A stretch of 64,000 nucleotides of DNA from Todiramphus chloris collaris (Eukaryota; Chordata; Aves; Coraciiformes; Alcedinidae): the NCBI GenBank assembly GCA_025345505.1, contig JANVCC010000020.1, positions 54,066,076 to 54,130,075 of the forward strand. The letters run 5' to 3'. The position numbers and the translations under genes were made by a program. Shown here in pieces: positions 11,501 to 25,804 of the stretch (position 1 is its first letter; each line of letters starts with the position of its first letter). The notes under the pieces are model-generated. The model was not told where the DNA came from. It worked only from the letters and a program-made list of their open reading frames with translations, and searched no databases.

Positions 11501-14500
11501 CACCTTGGAGCGGCAGCAAGCCTGGCAGTGGCTCGCGCTCTTGGTGCAGAAGGGACAGCTGATGGCTTTCACTGAGCTAGGACCCACAAGCTCCTGGCAC
11601 TGCTCTTCCTTTGGCCCAAACACTCCTCTAGCCCCACCTCCACACAGTGCTAACAGCTGGTGGCTGTTCAATGGGTCTTTCTAGAAGAAAGATGGGCAGG
11701 AAACAGTTTTCCTGTCTTGCAAAATTTTCACTGTTCCCCAGCAGGATAGGGCTAAAGCCTATTTGTATTTCTTTGGTTAGCTCTGAATGAAAAACAAGGG
11801 AGGGACTCACTATGGAGGAATGAAGAGCCAATGTGCCCAGGGAAGGGCTCCCTGGAGATGCACCTCCCTGCTCTGCCCATATCCAATGCTCTCCCACATC
11901 ACAGGCAAGTTGCTGTTGACCTTTCTGGTACATTCTTCCTCCCCTTCCATCCACAAATCCCACTCAGACCCACTCAGCTGAGATGACATGGAAAGTTGGT
12001 GAAAATACATGGAAAGGGTGAAAATACAGGTCCAGCATCCAGACATCTCCCCACCAATGCCAGGGAGCCAGAGCAGAGACCATGCTGCAGGTCTTGGCTG
12101 CACTGGGGGGGGGCTCACAGCAACCTCATTCCCTGATACCACAAATCCCTCGGGATGCAAAGCAGATGTAAACTCGCCCTCAGCAGCCAGATGATGTAAG
12201 GGGAAATCTTTACATGGCAAAGCACCAGCAGAGCTGACCTCTCATCTCTTCCCTGCTCCCAAATCCCAGTGCAGCTGTACTCTGCTGATCTCTCTGTGAC
12301 ACAATTAGCCTTTAAGGAATATGGCAAGGATTCATCTAGTAGAGCAGCACTAAGTCTGTTCTGACTACCATCCGGGACAGCACTGAACCCCATACAGCAC
12401 TGTGGTTGGCTACACAATATGCTACCAGTTAAAATCCTGCCTCCCACAAAAATGCTCTCCTTGCCCAATGACTGATGCTGAGTAGTCACTTTTTCACTGC
12501 AGATTTGGGGAACAATTTATCCCAGTGCCATACAGTGCACTGTCTTTGCTGGGACAGAGACTTGAACCTACAGATGACACAAACTCCAGGACCTCTCAAA
12601 CACTCATGGCAGAGGGTGTGCAGGCTCTCTGCAAGCTTTGACAGCAGCACAGACTGCAGTGTACGTCTCCCAGACCAAAGCTTTCCCCCAGCTTTCCATA
12701 TGAATCTTCAGGGTAGCATGCCTGGACTCCTTAACTCAGGTCCTGATCTGGTGAACACCATCAGTGCAACTCAGTGGCTTGTCTTCAGCAGATCAATTCA
12801 AACTAACAACATGAGTCCTGCTAGATGGCAGGGATTATGCTGAGAATGGGTGAGAAATTATAGCAAAATACTCACTACTTTTTTGAAAACACTCTTCCAT
12901 CAATTTTCTTGTCCTCTGCTGAATCAGCATTAACTACTTATTTCAGGGAATGTAGTGTTTGTGAGAGTTGCCTGCATGCTCACAAGTGGTCTAACACAGG
13001 GGTTCCTCCTTTGAGGTCTAGGCCTTTATCCATAGATCAAGTTGGGAGTCTTGTCCAAAAAGCTTTTTCCCCACTCCTACCTATAACACACACAGCTTGG
13101 GAGCTTGTAGCTATGTCCAGTCCTCCAGCCCAAGCAGAAGCAGAGAGGCTGCTCCCACATCTGGCTTCTGGTTTAAGTAAGTTCCCTCTCACTGAAGAAT
13201 ATGAGAAATGATCTGTCTGAACTCCTAGATGAATCTTATCACCCTCCTCTCATGTCCAGAAGGCCACTTAAGGATTACAGATTAGCTCCATACCCTGTCA
13301 CCCCATACCAGCTCCTCCAGGCTGTAGTACAATGAAAATTGAATTCAGGGTGGCCAAACCTTTGGGGTGTTCTTTGGGGGAAAATGCCCGTGATTTACAT
13401 GAAATAGGGTTTGACATCACTTTGGTCTATACACTGAGATATTAGCTCAAGGGAGATGAGGGAAGCTGTGATTCCTGTGGTTGTGTTCTCCCCACCACTA
13501 CTGAGACAACAAACACAAGCTCATTGGTGTATTTCATGCTATGTGGGCACCTGCAGAAACTGTTTGAAGTTTTTTTTACTAGAAACCACAGAAGATACAA
13601 CTCTGAGTCACAACCAACCTGAAAAACAAACCCACACTTCTGGATGAACTCTCCCCCAAGACATCCTACTTCAAAGCATTGTTTTGTAACCACTACTAAT
13701 AATCTTTGTAATCTACTTTATCTAAACATAATTTCACATTAAGTGAAGTAATTAATTTTGCTTATAATCCTATTCCTGACGGCATTTTATTCAGGGCAGG
13801 AGAAAAGACATCCTCAGAAAACAAGGCAAACAAAACACATGTGGGGAGGTCAGAGGAATGTCAAAGATAAAAAGAATTTGTGAGACCATGGGACACAGAA
13901 AGCTTAGGGATCATCCCCTCAGATGGTATAAAACACATTTAAAACCAGGTGAGAAGTCAGACATTGGGATACATCCAAATTAAAAAGGAGCTATTGCTAT
14001 TGTACTTTATCATTAGCCAAAAAAGCCACAAGGACTACAATGCCTGGGCAGGGGAAAAAAAAAACCCCAACCAACACATGAAATTGTTACATGACCTAGA
14101 TTTCATTGAAGAACTGCGGAAGTAATATTTTTTTAGCTGCATCTGCTGCATTTTCTTTTCTTTTTTAGAAGTAAAATAAAAGGCACAAGCCTGACTAGCG
14201 CTAATGCTGGTATAGCCAGCCATACATCATTGACACCAAAACCCTTTCAGGGAAGGCAGGGCAAAACACACACCCTTGAAAGCATGTCCTTGTCCTGTGC
14301 TGCTGGCTGTGTTTCACTTTTGAGAAGAAAAATGGTTTAGCCAAGGAGGAGACAACATTTGCCCCATTTTTAATATTTCAGGCTGACTTTTTAACTATGC
14401 CATTTGTTTTATGCAGGTGCAACCTGAAGCGATCGTCTGGTGTAAGAACAGAGAGGGTCTCCAAGGGCATCCTACTGTGCATGCTGGTGTTTCTGTTCTC

Positions 14501-17500
14501 AATGGTTAATCATGCTACACCAATCTCAGCAGCTGTTGACACAAAATAGGTGAAGATCAGGTCTGTGCAAGTACAAAATACCAGAAAGGCAAACTATATG
14601 TAAACACATAGACAAGAATAGACCTAAACCTGACTTGCAAAGCAATGACAAACCATTACTCTCCCCTTCTTTCTTTTTTTCAACATGAGGGTGTGTATAT
14701 ATGCATATTTGTGGGTTTTTTTATATGTGTGGAGGCTATTCTTCGTGACAGAAGCATCTCTCACACTAAAAAGAAACCAAGCCCTCAGAACTGTATTTAC
14801 AGGAGATGGTGCAGAGCCCTGCCCTTGCTTACAGCACAGCACAGCATTTCCACAACACAATAGTGTCCTGGATGTTTTGGGTTTTTTAAAAAGCAAACTC
14901 TTCTTTTGAGACAACTGCACAGATGAATCTCAGTCTTTCTAAGTAAAAAGTAGCAAACAAAGCCTTCTGACCCCTACCCTGATCCTGCAGAGCAAAGCTA
15001 AGGCAGGAGTGGAGAAAAGAGCAGGCGGCAAATGTTTGCACAGAGATGTTTCATCTTATTTCCCTGACACCTGACAGCACATTCATTACAGAATACTAAT
15101 GCACCAACTAAAAAAAAAGTTTGTTAGGTAAAAAACCATCCCAGAAGAGGATGGAAGCCCCAGAGGAAAGCAGGGATTTTTCTTTGGCCGCATATTAACT
15201 TCTCAAGTGCTGAGTTCCTTTCTTTAGTCAAGACTATTGCCAGGTAAACACCATTTGCACTGTGTGATGCTCCTGCAGTAGGAATTGAACTTTCTCCCTC
15301 TCAAAAAAAGCATCTGCATGAATGCTATAACACCAGTTATTTATTTTGTTGGTGCCACTAATTAGTCTGTTAGTTCATGCAAAATAATTCCATGTTTGCT
15401 CTGGAAATAAGTGGAGTTTTCTCTACTGTTTTCCCCCAGCCTGAATCCAGGGGCTGTCAGAGCAATAGTTAGAGGAAACATTCTCCTTGTTCTCCTGGAC
15501 AGGGTGACCCCTGTTTTGGGACAGTTTGGGGTACGTGGAGACTGCCAAGGCTAGAGAAAGCAAGGGTCTACCAGCTCTCCAGGTTAAAAGCCCTTCCTCT
15601 GCTCCACCTGAAGTCCCAGAGGCCACAGGGAACATTTCCCCAAAAAAGCTCTTAATCCACCTCCTCCAAGCATCTGCCTCTTTTGGAAAAACACCCGTGT
15701 TTCATGCCGTAACTGTTTCATTGCTCCTTAAAGCTGTATGCCAAAACTAAACCCCACATTTAAACCACAGTGCTGTATTTTTAAATGGCTTTACTGGCCT
15801 AAAACCAAAATTCCAGCCTAAAATCCAGTGATATGGCAATACCTGGTGGCTCTAAATTCACAGCTCTTCCCACTGTAACCTATTTGCTCTGCTTTTCTAA
15901 TAATACCTTGGCTTACTGGCAGCTCTCCAGGGCTGTCTAAGGCAATATGCAAGCTAAACATTTTTTCGTCTGATTTCAGTATTTTCTTATGAGTAACTAC
16001 ATAGGATTTTACCTGGTGAGTATTCCTGATTGCTGTAATTCAAGAACAGAGACTACAGATGTATTGCTATTATTTCAATTGACATTCAAGGTGAAAGGTA
16101 TAACAATTAGCTAAGACTTACTGAAAACCTAAGTGTAAAAATCTGCTTGAAAAGCTTGGTACATGGTACATTTACAACAGCTTATTTACCACATATATTC
16201 CAAATTGCTCAAATGGTATAACAATTCACATAGCAAAAGTCTTTCTTTAATAGTTTTCTTGGGGTTTTGCAGGGGTGGGGGTGGATGAATTTCATGTTCC
16301 AAACACCTACTTTCTGATTTTACTCTGGAAAAACAAACAATAAGCATCCATTAAACTTTAAACCTATATTCTTTCTTATTTCTATTTTATCCAACTTTCA
16401 CTTGTACTCCCATTAACAAAACAGTGTTTAAGTAACATATGTATACGTATTCTTGAATCACATAGAGAAGTAAACAGTTTCCAAAATCTCACAGTTAAAT
16501 TTGTATTGCTGAAATTGAGAGGATAATTTGTGAATAGTTTAACATTTACAAGTAAATAAGTACTTATATTTACTGTATCTGATTACTGAGAAAAGTATTT
16601 GTTATGTTCTTACACAGATTCAAATTGCATCTTGACCTTTTCTACTTTAATCTGTTTACTGCAACAAAAGCAATAATAGATACATCTGAAAACAAGCAGG
16701 TATTTTGTTCACCTAGGATTAAAAAACCTTGCATGTAACATGCTCTGCAAAGCGGCAAACCAAAAAGCTTGCCTGTTTATTGTATAGCTTGTGATTTGGT
16801 AGGCAGAGGTGGTGAAAATCCACCCCTGCATATAGGACCAGCACCTGCTCCCTCCTTGCCAGCTTCCTCCCCCATTTACACCATAAAAATACTGCTTAAG
16901 TGGGACTAAAGTGGTGTACTGGTCATGTGCTTGCCGTTGCTCAGGTTGAGTATCACCCACAGTGAAGTAACTGAGAGAAGATGATGTCTGTGCTAAATGC
17001 CCAGCCCCATGAAGGATCCTTTCCATTCTGTCCCAGGGGATGATGTGGAGCTCAACTCATGGCCATCACCTGACAACATTATTACTTGAATTGTATTTGA
17101 ACTGCTTGGGGTGTGCTTTAGATGCACTGGACTCCAGGCATGCTACGGTGAAAAAACACAGCAGGAAAACAGAGACCTGGGGCTGTTTTCCAAAAGATGG
17201 AAGGCTGGAGAGCCATGCAGCCTCTCCTCCTTCCTCTGCACTTCTGTGGAGGGGCAGGCAGGGGCTTTCTGCATCTGCCCCATCTGCATATGGCCCTGTC
17301 TGCATAGCCCCATCAGCATCCCTCCCCATCTGCCCCATCAGCATCTTTCTGCATCTGCTCCATCCATAAACCCACCATCTTCAAGCTGGGCTGGGCATGA
17401 CCAGTGAGCAGATAGGAAGGACACCCCTTGCAGTGGTGCTCCCCATTCATTCCTGGGTGCTGGGGAGCAATCCCCCTATAAGAAGTGCAAAATCCTCCCA

Positions 17501-18460
17501 TCCCTGCCATGTTACCCACTGCCTGCCTGTGCCATGGCAAAGCTCTTCATCCCCTGCCCTATGCAACTACTACAGCAAAGCTCTACCACTGCGTTTACCT
17601 GTGAGCAAAGAAATGAAGGCAGAAAATACCCTACCAGAAGGGAGTTGTGATGGGGCTAAAAGAGTAATTAAGTGTTTCTGGGTGTCTATGCCCTGAGCTG
17701 GCTGTGCTATGTACACTAAAGTGGTCTGGTCTTCCCATTGCAAACCCATCTCAAATTTTTCAAACTCATCTTCAGGCTGGTATTGGAGCCTTTTTAAAAT
17801 TTCTTGCTTATAAAGTTGCAGAAAAAATAATTTCAGCTGTCTCCAAGAATGAAGTTAGGGAAATTTACATGACTGGATCATTTTTTTTTCCAGTATCTTT
17901 GGTTGCAACTTGGGTTTGGTTTTGGTTTTTTTTTTTGTTTTGCAAGCGTAGGAAATGATACATAAAATTGACATTTAAAGAAGCCAAGGTCATAAAATCA
18001 AGAACTTAAAGAGTTTGGAAACCATATTACTAGAGCTGCTTGCACCCTACACTTTGATCTACTTTATATGCAAACAGTTCAGTTACCAGCTCACAGTACA
18101 ATTTTTGATAGGGCCCAGTGCCTCAACTACGCTAATGATGATTGTTTAAGAACAAGCCAGGGGCACTATAATGTTAAAAACTTTATTTCTACAGGAAATA
18201 AAATAAGTTGAAACAAAAATAAGTTGAACAAATAAGCAAATAGCAAAAAAAAGCAAAGCAGTCCTGGCTGAAGCAGCTGAATGCTGCACAAGACAAGAGG
18301 ATTCAGGTTTGCTGCTGCCTTGGACTGCTCAGGAGCTACCAAGCAAATCATCAAACCCAAACTTTTCACCAGCAGTCACTGATTTCTTGCATCTTTCTAC
18401 CATACCCAACACTAGAGTTTGGCAATGTAAGACACCGAGGCACTCAAAACTTGGGAGTTT

Positions 18461-18485
18461 CCACTGAAACTTGGAGTTTCAGTGG
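18461..18485. repeat. Perfect inverted repeat, 10-bp arms
   Basis: CCACTGAAAC at 18461-18470 and GTTTCAGTGG at 18476-18485 flank a 5-base loop. The left flank also carries a near copy of the central ACTTGGAGTTT, so direct and inverted copies overlap. Function unknown. Confidence 0.9.
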
Positions 18486-20817
18486 TCATTGGGACTTAAA
18501 TGCAGATAACTTGATGACATTTTGACTCATCTCGCAGTCCCAGACCAACCCAAAAATCAGTGGCTGTGCTGGACCTGGACCTTCCTGAGCGTCACTTTTC
18601 ACCGGTTCTCTCTTTTTGTGGGAGACCTGTGAAAATATCATGCTGACCCACAACCTTGTATGCGTATATAGACAAATGGAGGTCAGGGGAGGACTTGCAT
18701 ATTGCAGCAGTAAGTGCCATAAGAAAGCCCAGCAGTAATTATTAATTCCATCTTCAAGCATGGTTTGAATACAGCTCAACAAACGAAGCACTGAAGAATG
18801 AGGGTAAGATAAAATATTGACTAGCTGCTCCATCATAGTCTGGTCTGTGCCCTAGATAGCACAAGGGTGTTTTGGAAAAAGCAGAATGGAAACACCTAAT
18901 AAAAGGCTGGAGCTTTAAGGATTTGAATTTTCAAACTTTATTTTTAAGATTGTTTTAATGCAGTGCTATGCAACTCTGTTCAGAGAGGTAGTCACATATA
19001 GACATGCACATGTAGAGAGGTTATATAGGCACATTATTCCACAAATATACAGACAGTAATCTGTGTCTACCTACATTTTCCTAAAACATAACTAATGCAG
19101 CGCTTGATGAGAATTGCTCTCTCTTCTCCATAGAGCACCACCAGTAATTATTTACCATTAGTTCTTAATGGGAAGAGATTCAACTGGGATGTAGTAAACA
19201 AGAAAACATTATAGATTGTTCAATATAGCCCGTCTGGCTCTCAGCTGAGGTAAGAAGTGATTGGATCACACTGCCTGGATATTTCAATCACAGTCTTTAT
19301 CACCAGGGAAAAGCCCCTTATTAACCTGTACCTGGTCAGGTCTCTTCCATGTCCATATATGTAACACTGTCAAGCTCATATAAGTGCCCCTTCTAGTTCA
19401 CGTTACTGTGATTCGAATCCTAAACTGCTGTGGGGTTAAATGACTAACAAGATGGAGACCTAGTGTTCATTTAGACTAACAACATCTTGAACTCTGCTGC
19501 CTTTGTACCTGCCATAGATTATGGGTGGTTTTTGGCAACAGGGTAATGGAAGCTTCTTGCCACAATAGAAGCATCCGACTGTGGCAAAATAGGGGGTCCT
19601 AAGATGCAACAATAGTCATTTGCAAGCAAAATAGTGGTGTATGAAACGAAAAAGGGAAAAGTCCTCCTCATGGATTATTTCACCACTTACAAAAAAATAA
19701 AATGACCCAAGGAAAAGGGTCAAGTTAAATCTGTAGTATTTTTAAAGAATTGGGTCCTACCACTGGTATATTTTCTGGCACATCTCACATCATCACCCCA
19801 TTCCTGTGACCCCTCCACCATCAATAGAAGTTGTGTGCATCAACCCAGGGAGCCCAAACACCGGACAGACTGTATGTGAAAAGAATCTTTTTTTTTGGTT
19901 ACGGCACAGAACTGAAGTATGCAACCAGCATATACTGCAAAGGCATTCAAAATATGACATAAAAAAAAATTGTTCAAATGCCTTCAATCTGCAGAAAACA
20001 AATGCTCTCTTCACTGACTGCTCTGTGGCAAACTTCTAATTCCATCCAGAAAATTCAGCATTCCCAGTCTGGGCTAACAACCATGCTACCAGACATGAGT
20101 TTATGTTTTTCATGCACATTTCATGTATTCCCACATGCTGTGTTGCTGCCAATAATTTATGACTGATCTGCACCCAGCCTGCCCTTCAGCATTCTATTTA
20201 ATCTCTGCAACAGTGATTTACAATGACTCATCATTAATACAAAAATCTACTTGTGTGTTAACAAGTTTGGAAGAATCTAAGGAGGAAGGCAAAAATTTTT
20301 GCAAGTTGTGGCTGAATGACTTATGAGCCCACTGAAGAGAGGCAAAACTAACCAGAAACAATACATTAGCTCTTCTCTGCTGCAAACAATTTAGGCAAAA
20401 AGAGTTTCTTCTCCTGCATACCACCTTAGAAGAAAAGGGATTCAGCAAAATGTTGGGAAAGGGTTGCCCCATACCCCCCAGGATTTGGGAGGGGATGAGC
20501 AGCTTGTTGGTCACCCAATGGCTGGATGTTCCGTGAGGATGCACATGTGTGTGCAACCATCAGACTCAGCCATAGCTTCACAGACTCCTTACCATCCATT
20601 TAGCTGAATCACCATATTTTGGCATCTCTGCCCACCACCTGTGATTTCAGAAAGCCCCAACTGTCTCTATAGTGTTGTCTTCGTGGGGCTGGGGAGGGAA
20701 AAGTAATTGTCTCAATAATTTATACAATTGTAACACCACAGCAGCATTACCAAACTAGCTCAAGCAGAGGAAGCCTGCCCTACATCCACAAGACTTCAGT
20801 TATAATGCATTTTGACC

Positions 20818-20820
<3 letters not shown>

Positions 20821-20850
<30 letters not shown>
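20821..20850. repeat. Poly-T homopolymer (30 T)
   Basis: Uninterrupted T run in intron 9. Confidence 0.95.
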
Positions 20851-22785
20851 CTCCTTGCACATAACGAACTTATAAAAACACATCCGACAATAAGCCAAAG
20901 CAAGGACTCCTCAAATCCGAGGCAAGATGGGTACTGAAAAACACCCTGGAAAATCACTTGGGAGAAATTCCACCAGCTTTAGTTCAAAGCATCCCATGTT
21001 CATCATCTTGAAAAATTTCTTTGATGGCCATTCTATATTCTATACTCCTGGACCCCTCTGAAGCAGCACATGCTTGCTTCACTCCATCATTAAATAAGAC
21101 CCCTGATGAAAACACACAGCTTCTCAACTGGCCAAAGCACCTATCGTTAAACTGAAGGACAACCATATCAATTAGGGTATTGACTGGATGAAGGCTGGAG
21201 GATGTAAAGCTTAAACAAACACTAATTTTTCCTGGTTGAGCCAAAGTACCACAGGTTACGTTTCCTTATAATACATATTTTACATTTAGTGGCTTTTATC
21301 CCTCTGTTTTAAAGTAAGTATCTTGGAAGCATACTTAATATACACCAAGTGTTTGGTATTTTCCTTTATTCAGTGTCTTAAAGGGCTTAAAAAAATTGCT
21401 CTCCCAGGGCTGCTGTGAGGTCACAGAAATTGATAACCCTTACAAGCTATGCTTATGTGAGCCCGCCTGTGTCTCCCAGATAGTGCACTTTGTAAATTAA
21501 TCCTCCAAAGGCAAATATATTGTAAGTAGCTTGTTATCTCTAAAGTACTAAATTAAAGAATACATGGGATTATATTGACAGAAATTACATTTTCTGTAAT
21601 GGGGTTTAATATATCTAAAATCTCTCCCATAGGCTCCTACTCTCTCTAAGAGAGGAGGGTTTGTTAATGTAGGTGCAATGGACATCAAGACCAAATTTAT
21701 TCACTAAAATGGATTAGGGCATGTAATCAGAGCTTCAGTAATATTAATCTCTGACACTTATTGAACAGAGAAAAAAACACTTTTGTCTGCAAACTGGCAT
21801 TCCTCCCTCCTTTTTCCCCAGCAGGCTTGCTGTTTGCCTTGGCCATTTTCTGGGTATTACTTCAAAGAGGATAAGGTTTCCCATCATAAACACTAATCTA
21901 AAAATATTAGGACAATTAATTAGATACACTTAGTTTTACAAGGTATTAGATTGCAATACACTTCAAATATGACACTTGTTCTTGGACACTGAGAGAAACC
22001 TGCATTTTGATGCAGTAAAAAAGTATAATAAATCAAACTTTTTTTTTTTTTTAAGAGTTCACTGTTGTATTTTTATACTTAAATCACAAGTAATTTTCAT
22101 TGGTTGCCTTCACAAGGTCCTGGGCAAATAGCAACCCAAAATCCACAACAGGAACAGCACAGATCCTCATTTCTTTCAAACAAATCCCTCCTACAACAGA
22201 TCAGGAGCTCCAGCAACCCTTAGCTGGAATAAACAAAATTGCTTCACACCATACTTCAGCATCAAAGAGCCAGATTATCCTCAAAGTTTGTTCAAGCTTT
22301 CAAAAACTGTACTTTTAAAACAAACCAGCAAAGAGATAGAAAGATGTCAGTCAAAAAGAAAGACCCCACTAACAGCATTAAAAAAAAGCATGATAGCATC
22401 CCCAAATAACAACGCGTTCTGCAGAGACAGGGCCAACTGCACCCCTTTTTCACCCAATGTCTCAACCTCTTCCAAGACCAAAGTTCTCAAAATGGATATG
22501 GCTTCCTATTGAATCAGGCACATGCTCAGCCTCAAGAAGGATTGGTACCCAAATGCGAGCACACTGAGATCTGCCAAAGGAATGGGAATATAAAACCGAC
22601 TTGTTTTCTTTAGTAGGAAACCTCCTAGTTTCCACAATTGAAGCCATTCATCCACCTATATCCCTTTTGCATCAATAAACTGGTGGCAGGGGAAGCAGAC
22701 AAGGGCAAGGTGTGTCCTCAAAAATGCAAAGCATTAGCCAGAGGGTGCCAGCTGCTGTATAGAAACACTAAGGAAAATTACTTAC

Positions 22786-22862
22786 CAATTGTTCACTTGA
22801 AGTATAGTGAGCCCTGTGTCTTGTGCCAACTGCTTTTTCTGTTCTTCTGAAGGGTAAGGGTG
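22786..22862 (-). CDS. MEIS1: MEIS1 exon 9, TALE loop and homeodomain helices 2-3
   Basis: A 77-bp exon with acceptor GTCTTATAG (AG read at 22863-22864) and donor GTAAG (read at 22781-22785). It starts on a codon boundary and encodes HPYPSEEQKKQLAQDTG followed by LTILQVNN and two bases of Trp. HPYP is the end of the three-residue loop extension that defines TALE homeodomains and contacts PBX and HOX partners. EEQKKQLAQDTG is helix 2, and LTILQVNNW begins the recognition helix. The orthologous human exon lies inside the restless-legs-syndrome association block. Confidence 0.98.
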
Positions 22863-22933
22863 CTATAAGACACCAAAATAAATATTCATATGTAAAACAT
22901 TGTGGGTTTTTTTTGACTACTTTTTATTACATA

Positions 22934-22988
22934 AAAAACCCCAAACAAACAAACAAAAAAAACAACCAACAAACCAAAAAACAAAACA
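22934..22988. repeat. A/C-rich simple repeat upstream of exon 9
   Basis: Degenerate (CAAA)n/(ACCA)n sequence about 70 nt upstream of the exon 9 acceptor. In the transcript it is a U/G-rich tract beyond the normal polypyrimidine position. Confidence 0.75.
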
Positions 22989-24253
22989 GAAGTGTGACAT
23001 CCATTTTTAAAAGGTGAAAATGTTGAGGTGTATCACTCTTTTACAAAAATTATTAATGGGCTACTACATCACTTAATTAATGGCAGTAAAAGACAAGCCA
23101 ATTATAAAGATTAGTGAAGTGGAGAAATAACTGCTTAGGATACTGGCAGTACCTTAATACTCAACAAGGGTATTTGTTGCATTAGTTGAAAGTTTTTGCA
23201 CTTGTCTCAAATGACCAATTAGAGTCAAATAAGTTTTTGGGGTTTTTTTCCCTTCTGTATTTCACTGAACAATAAAGAATGTGATAAAGCACTTCTCTGT
23301 ACAACTAAAACAAGCTCATGTTTTCTGAGATAGTGAGGACAAATCTTGCCAGTGCCCCAAAATAATTTGCAAATAAGATCAGCATCCCGAACATAAACAA
23401 ATGCCTGTGTTTTGAACACAGGCCAATGCAAGGTCAACAATCATCACATTTTTGCCTAACATCAACATAGCTCTGCTGCACTAATCCTAAGAGACATAAA
23501 ATAAATACTGGTTTAATTGAAGATAATGTTAAAATTCAATGATAAGTTAAGTTTCTTTTGAGAACTTGATTGCTTTCTCAGAAAATTTGCTTCTGCGTGA
23601 ACACAGATTGCTTAGTAAATCAACAGCAAAATACACATCCAAGTTTGAAATTTAGAAATGTCATTTTTGTCTTTTCCCAACACTCAAAAAAGTCACTGTC
23701 CCAAAAGGAATCAGACAAATATTTCAAAGTAACAATTCCCAGGAAAAAAAAAAACCAACCTGTTTTGAGGATCCAGCTCAATTCCTAACCTGGACACTCA
23801 AGTCTCAGTATACATAGGATTCAGACCTGGTCTGCTGCAAGGTACTTAATAGCATTTCAATAAAGAAAATTTTATATAACTGGTTAGACCTATCCCAATA
23901 TCCCATTTAGCATCTGGTTATCAGAAAGTCTATGACATCCCTTTTTCCCCTGAAACATTCCCATAGTCTCAGGATGTATTCTTTGCCATATTACATGACA
24001 TGTAAACCAAAACCTTGTAAAGTGTAAGAATTTAAAACCTCATAAAATTCCACAAGTTTATTGGTATTGCAACTATTTAGTAGATTTTATATATTCTTGT
24101 AAACTGCATAATCTGACATCTAATAGCTATGTTACGTGCCTGCATCACCTCACTTTAGCAAATAGGAATTTCTGTTGTAAATCCAGCAACTTCCCTTTGC
24201 CCAGCGTGTCCATTTCAAAGTCCACTGCTGTGGTCATCAACTCTAATAAACAC

Positions 24254-24272
24254 TTTTTTTTTTTTTTTTTCC
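24254..24272. repeat. Poly-T homopolymer (19 T)
   Basis: Uninterrupted T run in intron 8. Confidence 0.9.
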
Positions 24273-25226
24273 ACTCAAAAATGGTGGGGAATTCCCTATT
24301 CTTTTAAAAATACTCTTTTGTTGACAGCAAGCCCGCAGAGAAGCTGCATGTCTGTAAACTGCCCCCTCTATTTTCTGCATGTAGGTGAAACAGCTCCAAA
24401 ATTACAAAGTGCAAGACACGGGGCAATTTATTTATTTTATTTTATTTTTTAATGGATAATTTGCATTTTACACATGCAAAAATATAGCATAAATTTTGTA
24501 ATTTGCCTTATTTACACATTCATTCACAACAGCCATACTTGACTTATGTCCATCTATTTGAACATCGTGTTTTTCTTGTCTTCCAAAAAAAACCCCAAAA
24601 CCCTACAGAATGATTTTGTAAATTTTTCATCTTTATAGTTTACCTCCCATTTCATTACTTTGCTATCAAGAGAGGACAAAATTATTCTTTTTTTTTTTTT
24701 TATTTCGCTTTGCCACCTTACACGTGATCTAATTTTAAGTAATTGAACAAACTGTGTCTAATTTCATGCAGCAAGCAATAATTACTAGACAGCCTCTAGC
24801 TATTGAAATTGAGAACTCTGTCTCCATTAAGCAATTTTCAATTGTTATGGACTTTTTTCCCAAACAGACAAGACTGGATAAAATTAGCCATCAGAATAAT
24901 AGAGTCACTGTAAAAATAATTGCTTTAAAACTCCCAAAACCCAAATTCCTCAAATTGGAGTATGTTTAAGGTTATCTGGTTTTGGGTTTTTTTTTTTTCT
25001 TTTCATAGCCTAGTACAGCACAACCTTTTTATTTTGTGATAAATCTGTAATTGACATAATCACATGACAGCCTGGGACTTCACATAGCTAATTCCTCTTA
25101 GCTAAAGGTTCACAATGCGGTAGGCTTTTAATTATGATTTGGTGTGGTTTAAAATAATCTTAAACACTGGGCATCCTTATTATATAAGCTTTCCATGGAT
25201 TGTATGAGTTGTTCCTTTGTAGGCTT

Positions 25227-25310
25227 AAAAAAAAAAAAAAAAAAAAAAAAACCTAAAAAAAAAAAAAAAAAACAAAAATAAAGAAAAAAAAAAAAAAAAA
25301 AAAAAAAAAA
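25227..25310. repeat. A-rich low-complexity array
   Basis: 84 bp of A interrupted only by a CCT, two short C or G breaks and a T. It may be the eroded tail of a retroposed sequence, but no body is recognisable next to it. Confidence 0.9.
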
Positions 25311-25593
25311 GACTTGACAAAGAATCAGCATGCCACAGGCTAGGTTGCTATAAAAACATTCAAAGCCTTGTTGCATTCCCACCCACAGGGCTAGGAAGGC
25401 CTGTGCTACAGGCAAAGACAGACATCACATTGCAACAGAGAGGAAGAGAGGAACCCTGAGAACTGCCATTTTATGAAGAAATAGGAAATTCAGTCAAAAC
25501 TATTGCTACTGGTCTTTATTTCACCCATATGAGAAGGACAGGTGTCTTTCAAAATCCTTCTAATGGTTACTTAAAGGGACAAGGACACATGCA

Positions 25594-25700
25594 TAAAAAT
25601 ATGTATATATATATCTGCATACAGATGTATACTATATTTGCATGTGTATGCATAAAATATATTTAAATATATATGAATTTAAAAATAGTATATATATCTT
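25594..25700. repeat. AT-rich microsatellite region
   Basis: Degenerate (TA)n with ATATAT and TGTATA units. Similar sequence resumes beyond the CR1 fragment (25803-25830), so the element may sit inside this low-complexity DNA. Confidence 0.75.
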
Positions 25701-25720
25701 AGTGAAACAGTTTAGTTTTA

Positions 25721-25804
25721 GGCAGTCCTGTGAGGAGCAGGGAGTTGAACTTGATGACACTTATGAGTCCCTTTCAGCTTGAGATATTCTACGATTCTAT
25801 GAAA
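25721..25804 (+). mobile_element. CR1 LINE, 3'-end fragment
   Basis: About 80 bp resembling the 3' terminus of chicken-repeat-1 non-LTR retrotransposons: GGAGTTGAACTTGATGAC, then GAGTCCCTTTCAGC, then the diagnostic tandem 8-mer tail ATTCTACG-ATTCTATG-A. CR1 copies are normally 5' truncated, as here, and end in such octamers rather than poly-A. Reverse transcriptase coding sequence is absent. Several substitutions from the family pattern suggest an old copy. It is the only clear interspersed repeat in the window and the main hint of an avian or reptilian source. Confidence 0.8.

Larger units (their letters stand above)
5311..22785 (-). other. MEIS1: MEIS1 intron 9 (17.5 kb)
   Basis: Large intron splitting helix 3 of the homeodomain. 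It contains an assembly gap (5895-5994), a DR5 motif (6024-6040), an (ATT)6 run at 8543-8560, a hairpin at 18461-18485, a 30-T run at 20821-20850 and many shorter homopolymers. Blocks at about 11.2-13.3 kb and 16.8-17.7 kb are richer in GC and in chance open frames but show no recognisable domain. I see no other gene. The longest open frame (9610-10134, minus, 174 codons) resembles no protein I know. Confidence 0.9.

Noticed and set aside
19408-19422. GATTCGAATCC, similar to a tRNA/SINE B-box
   Set aside because: No A-box at the right distance and no cloverleaf arms around it.
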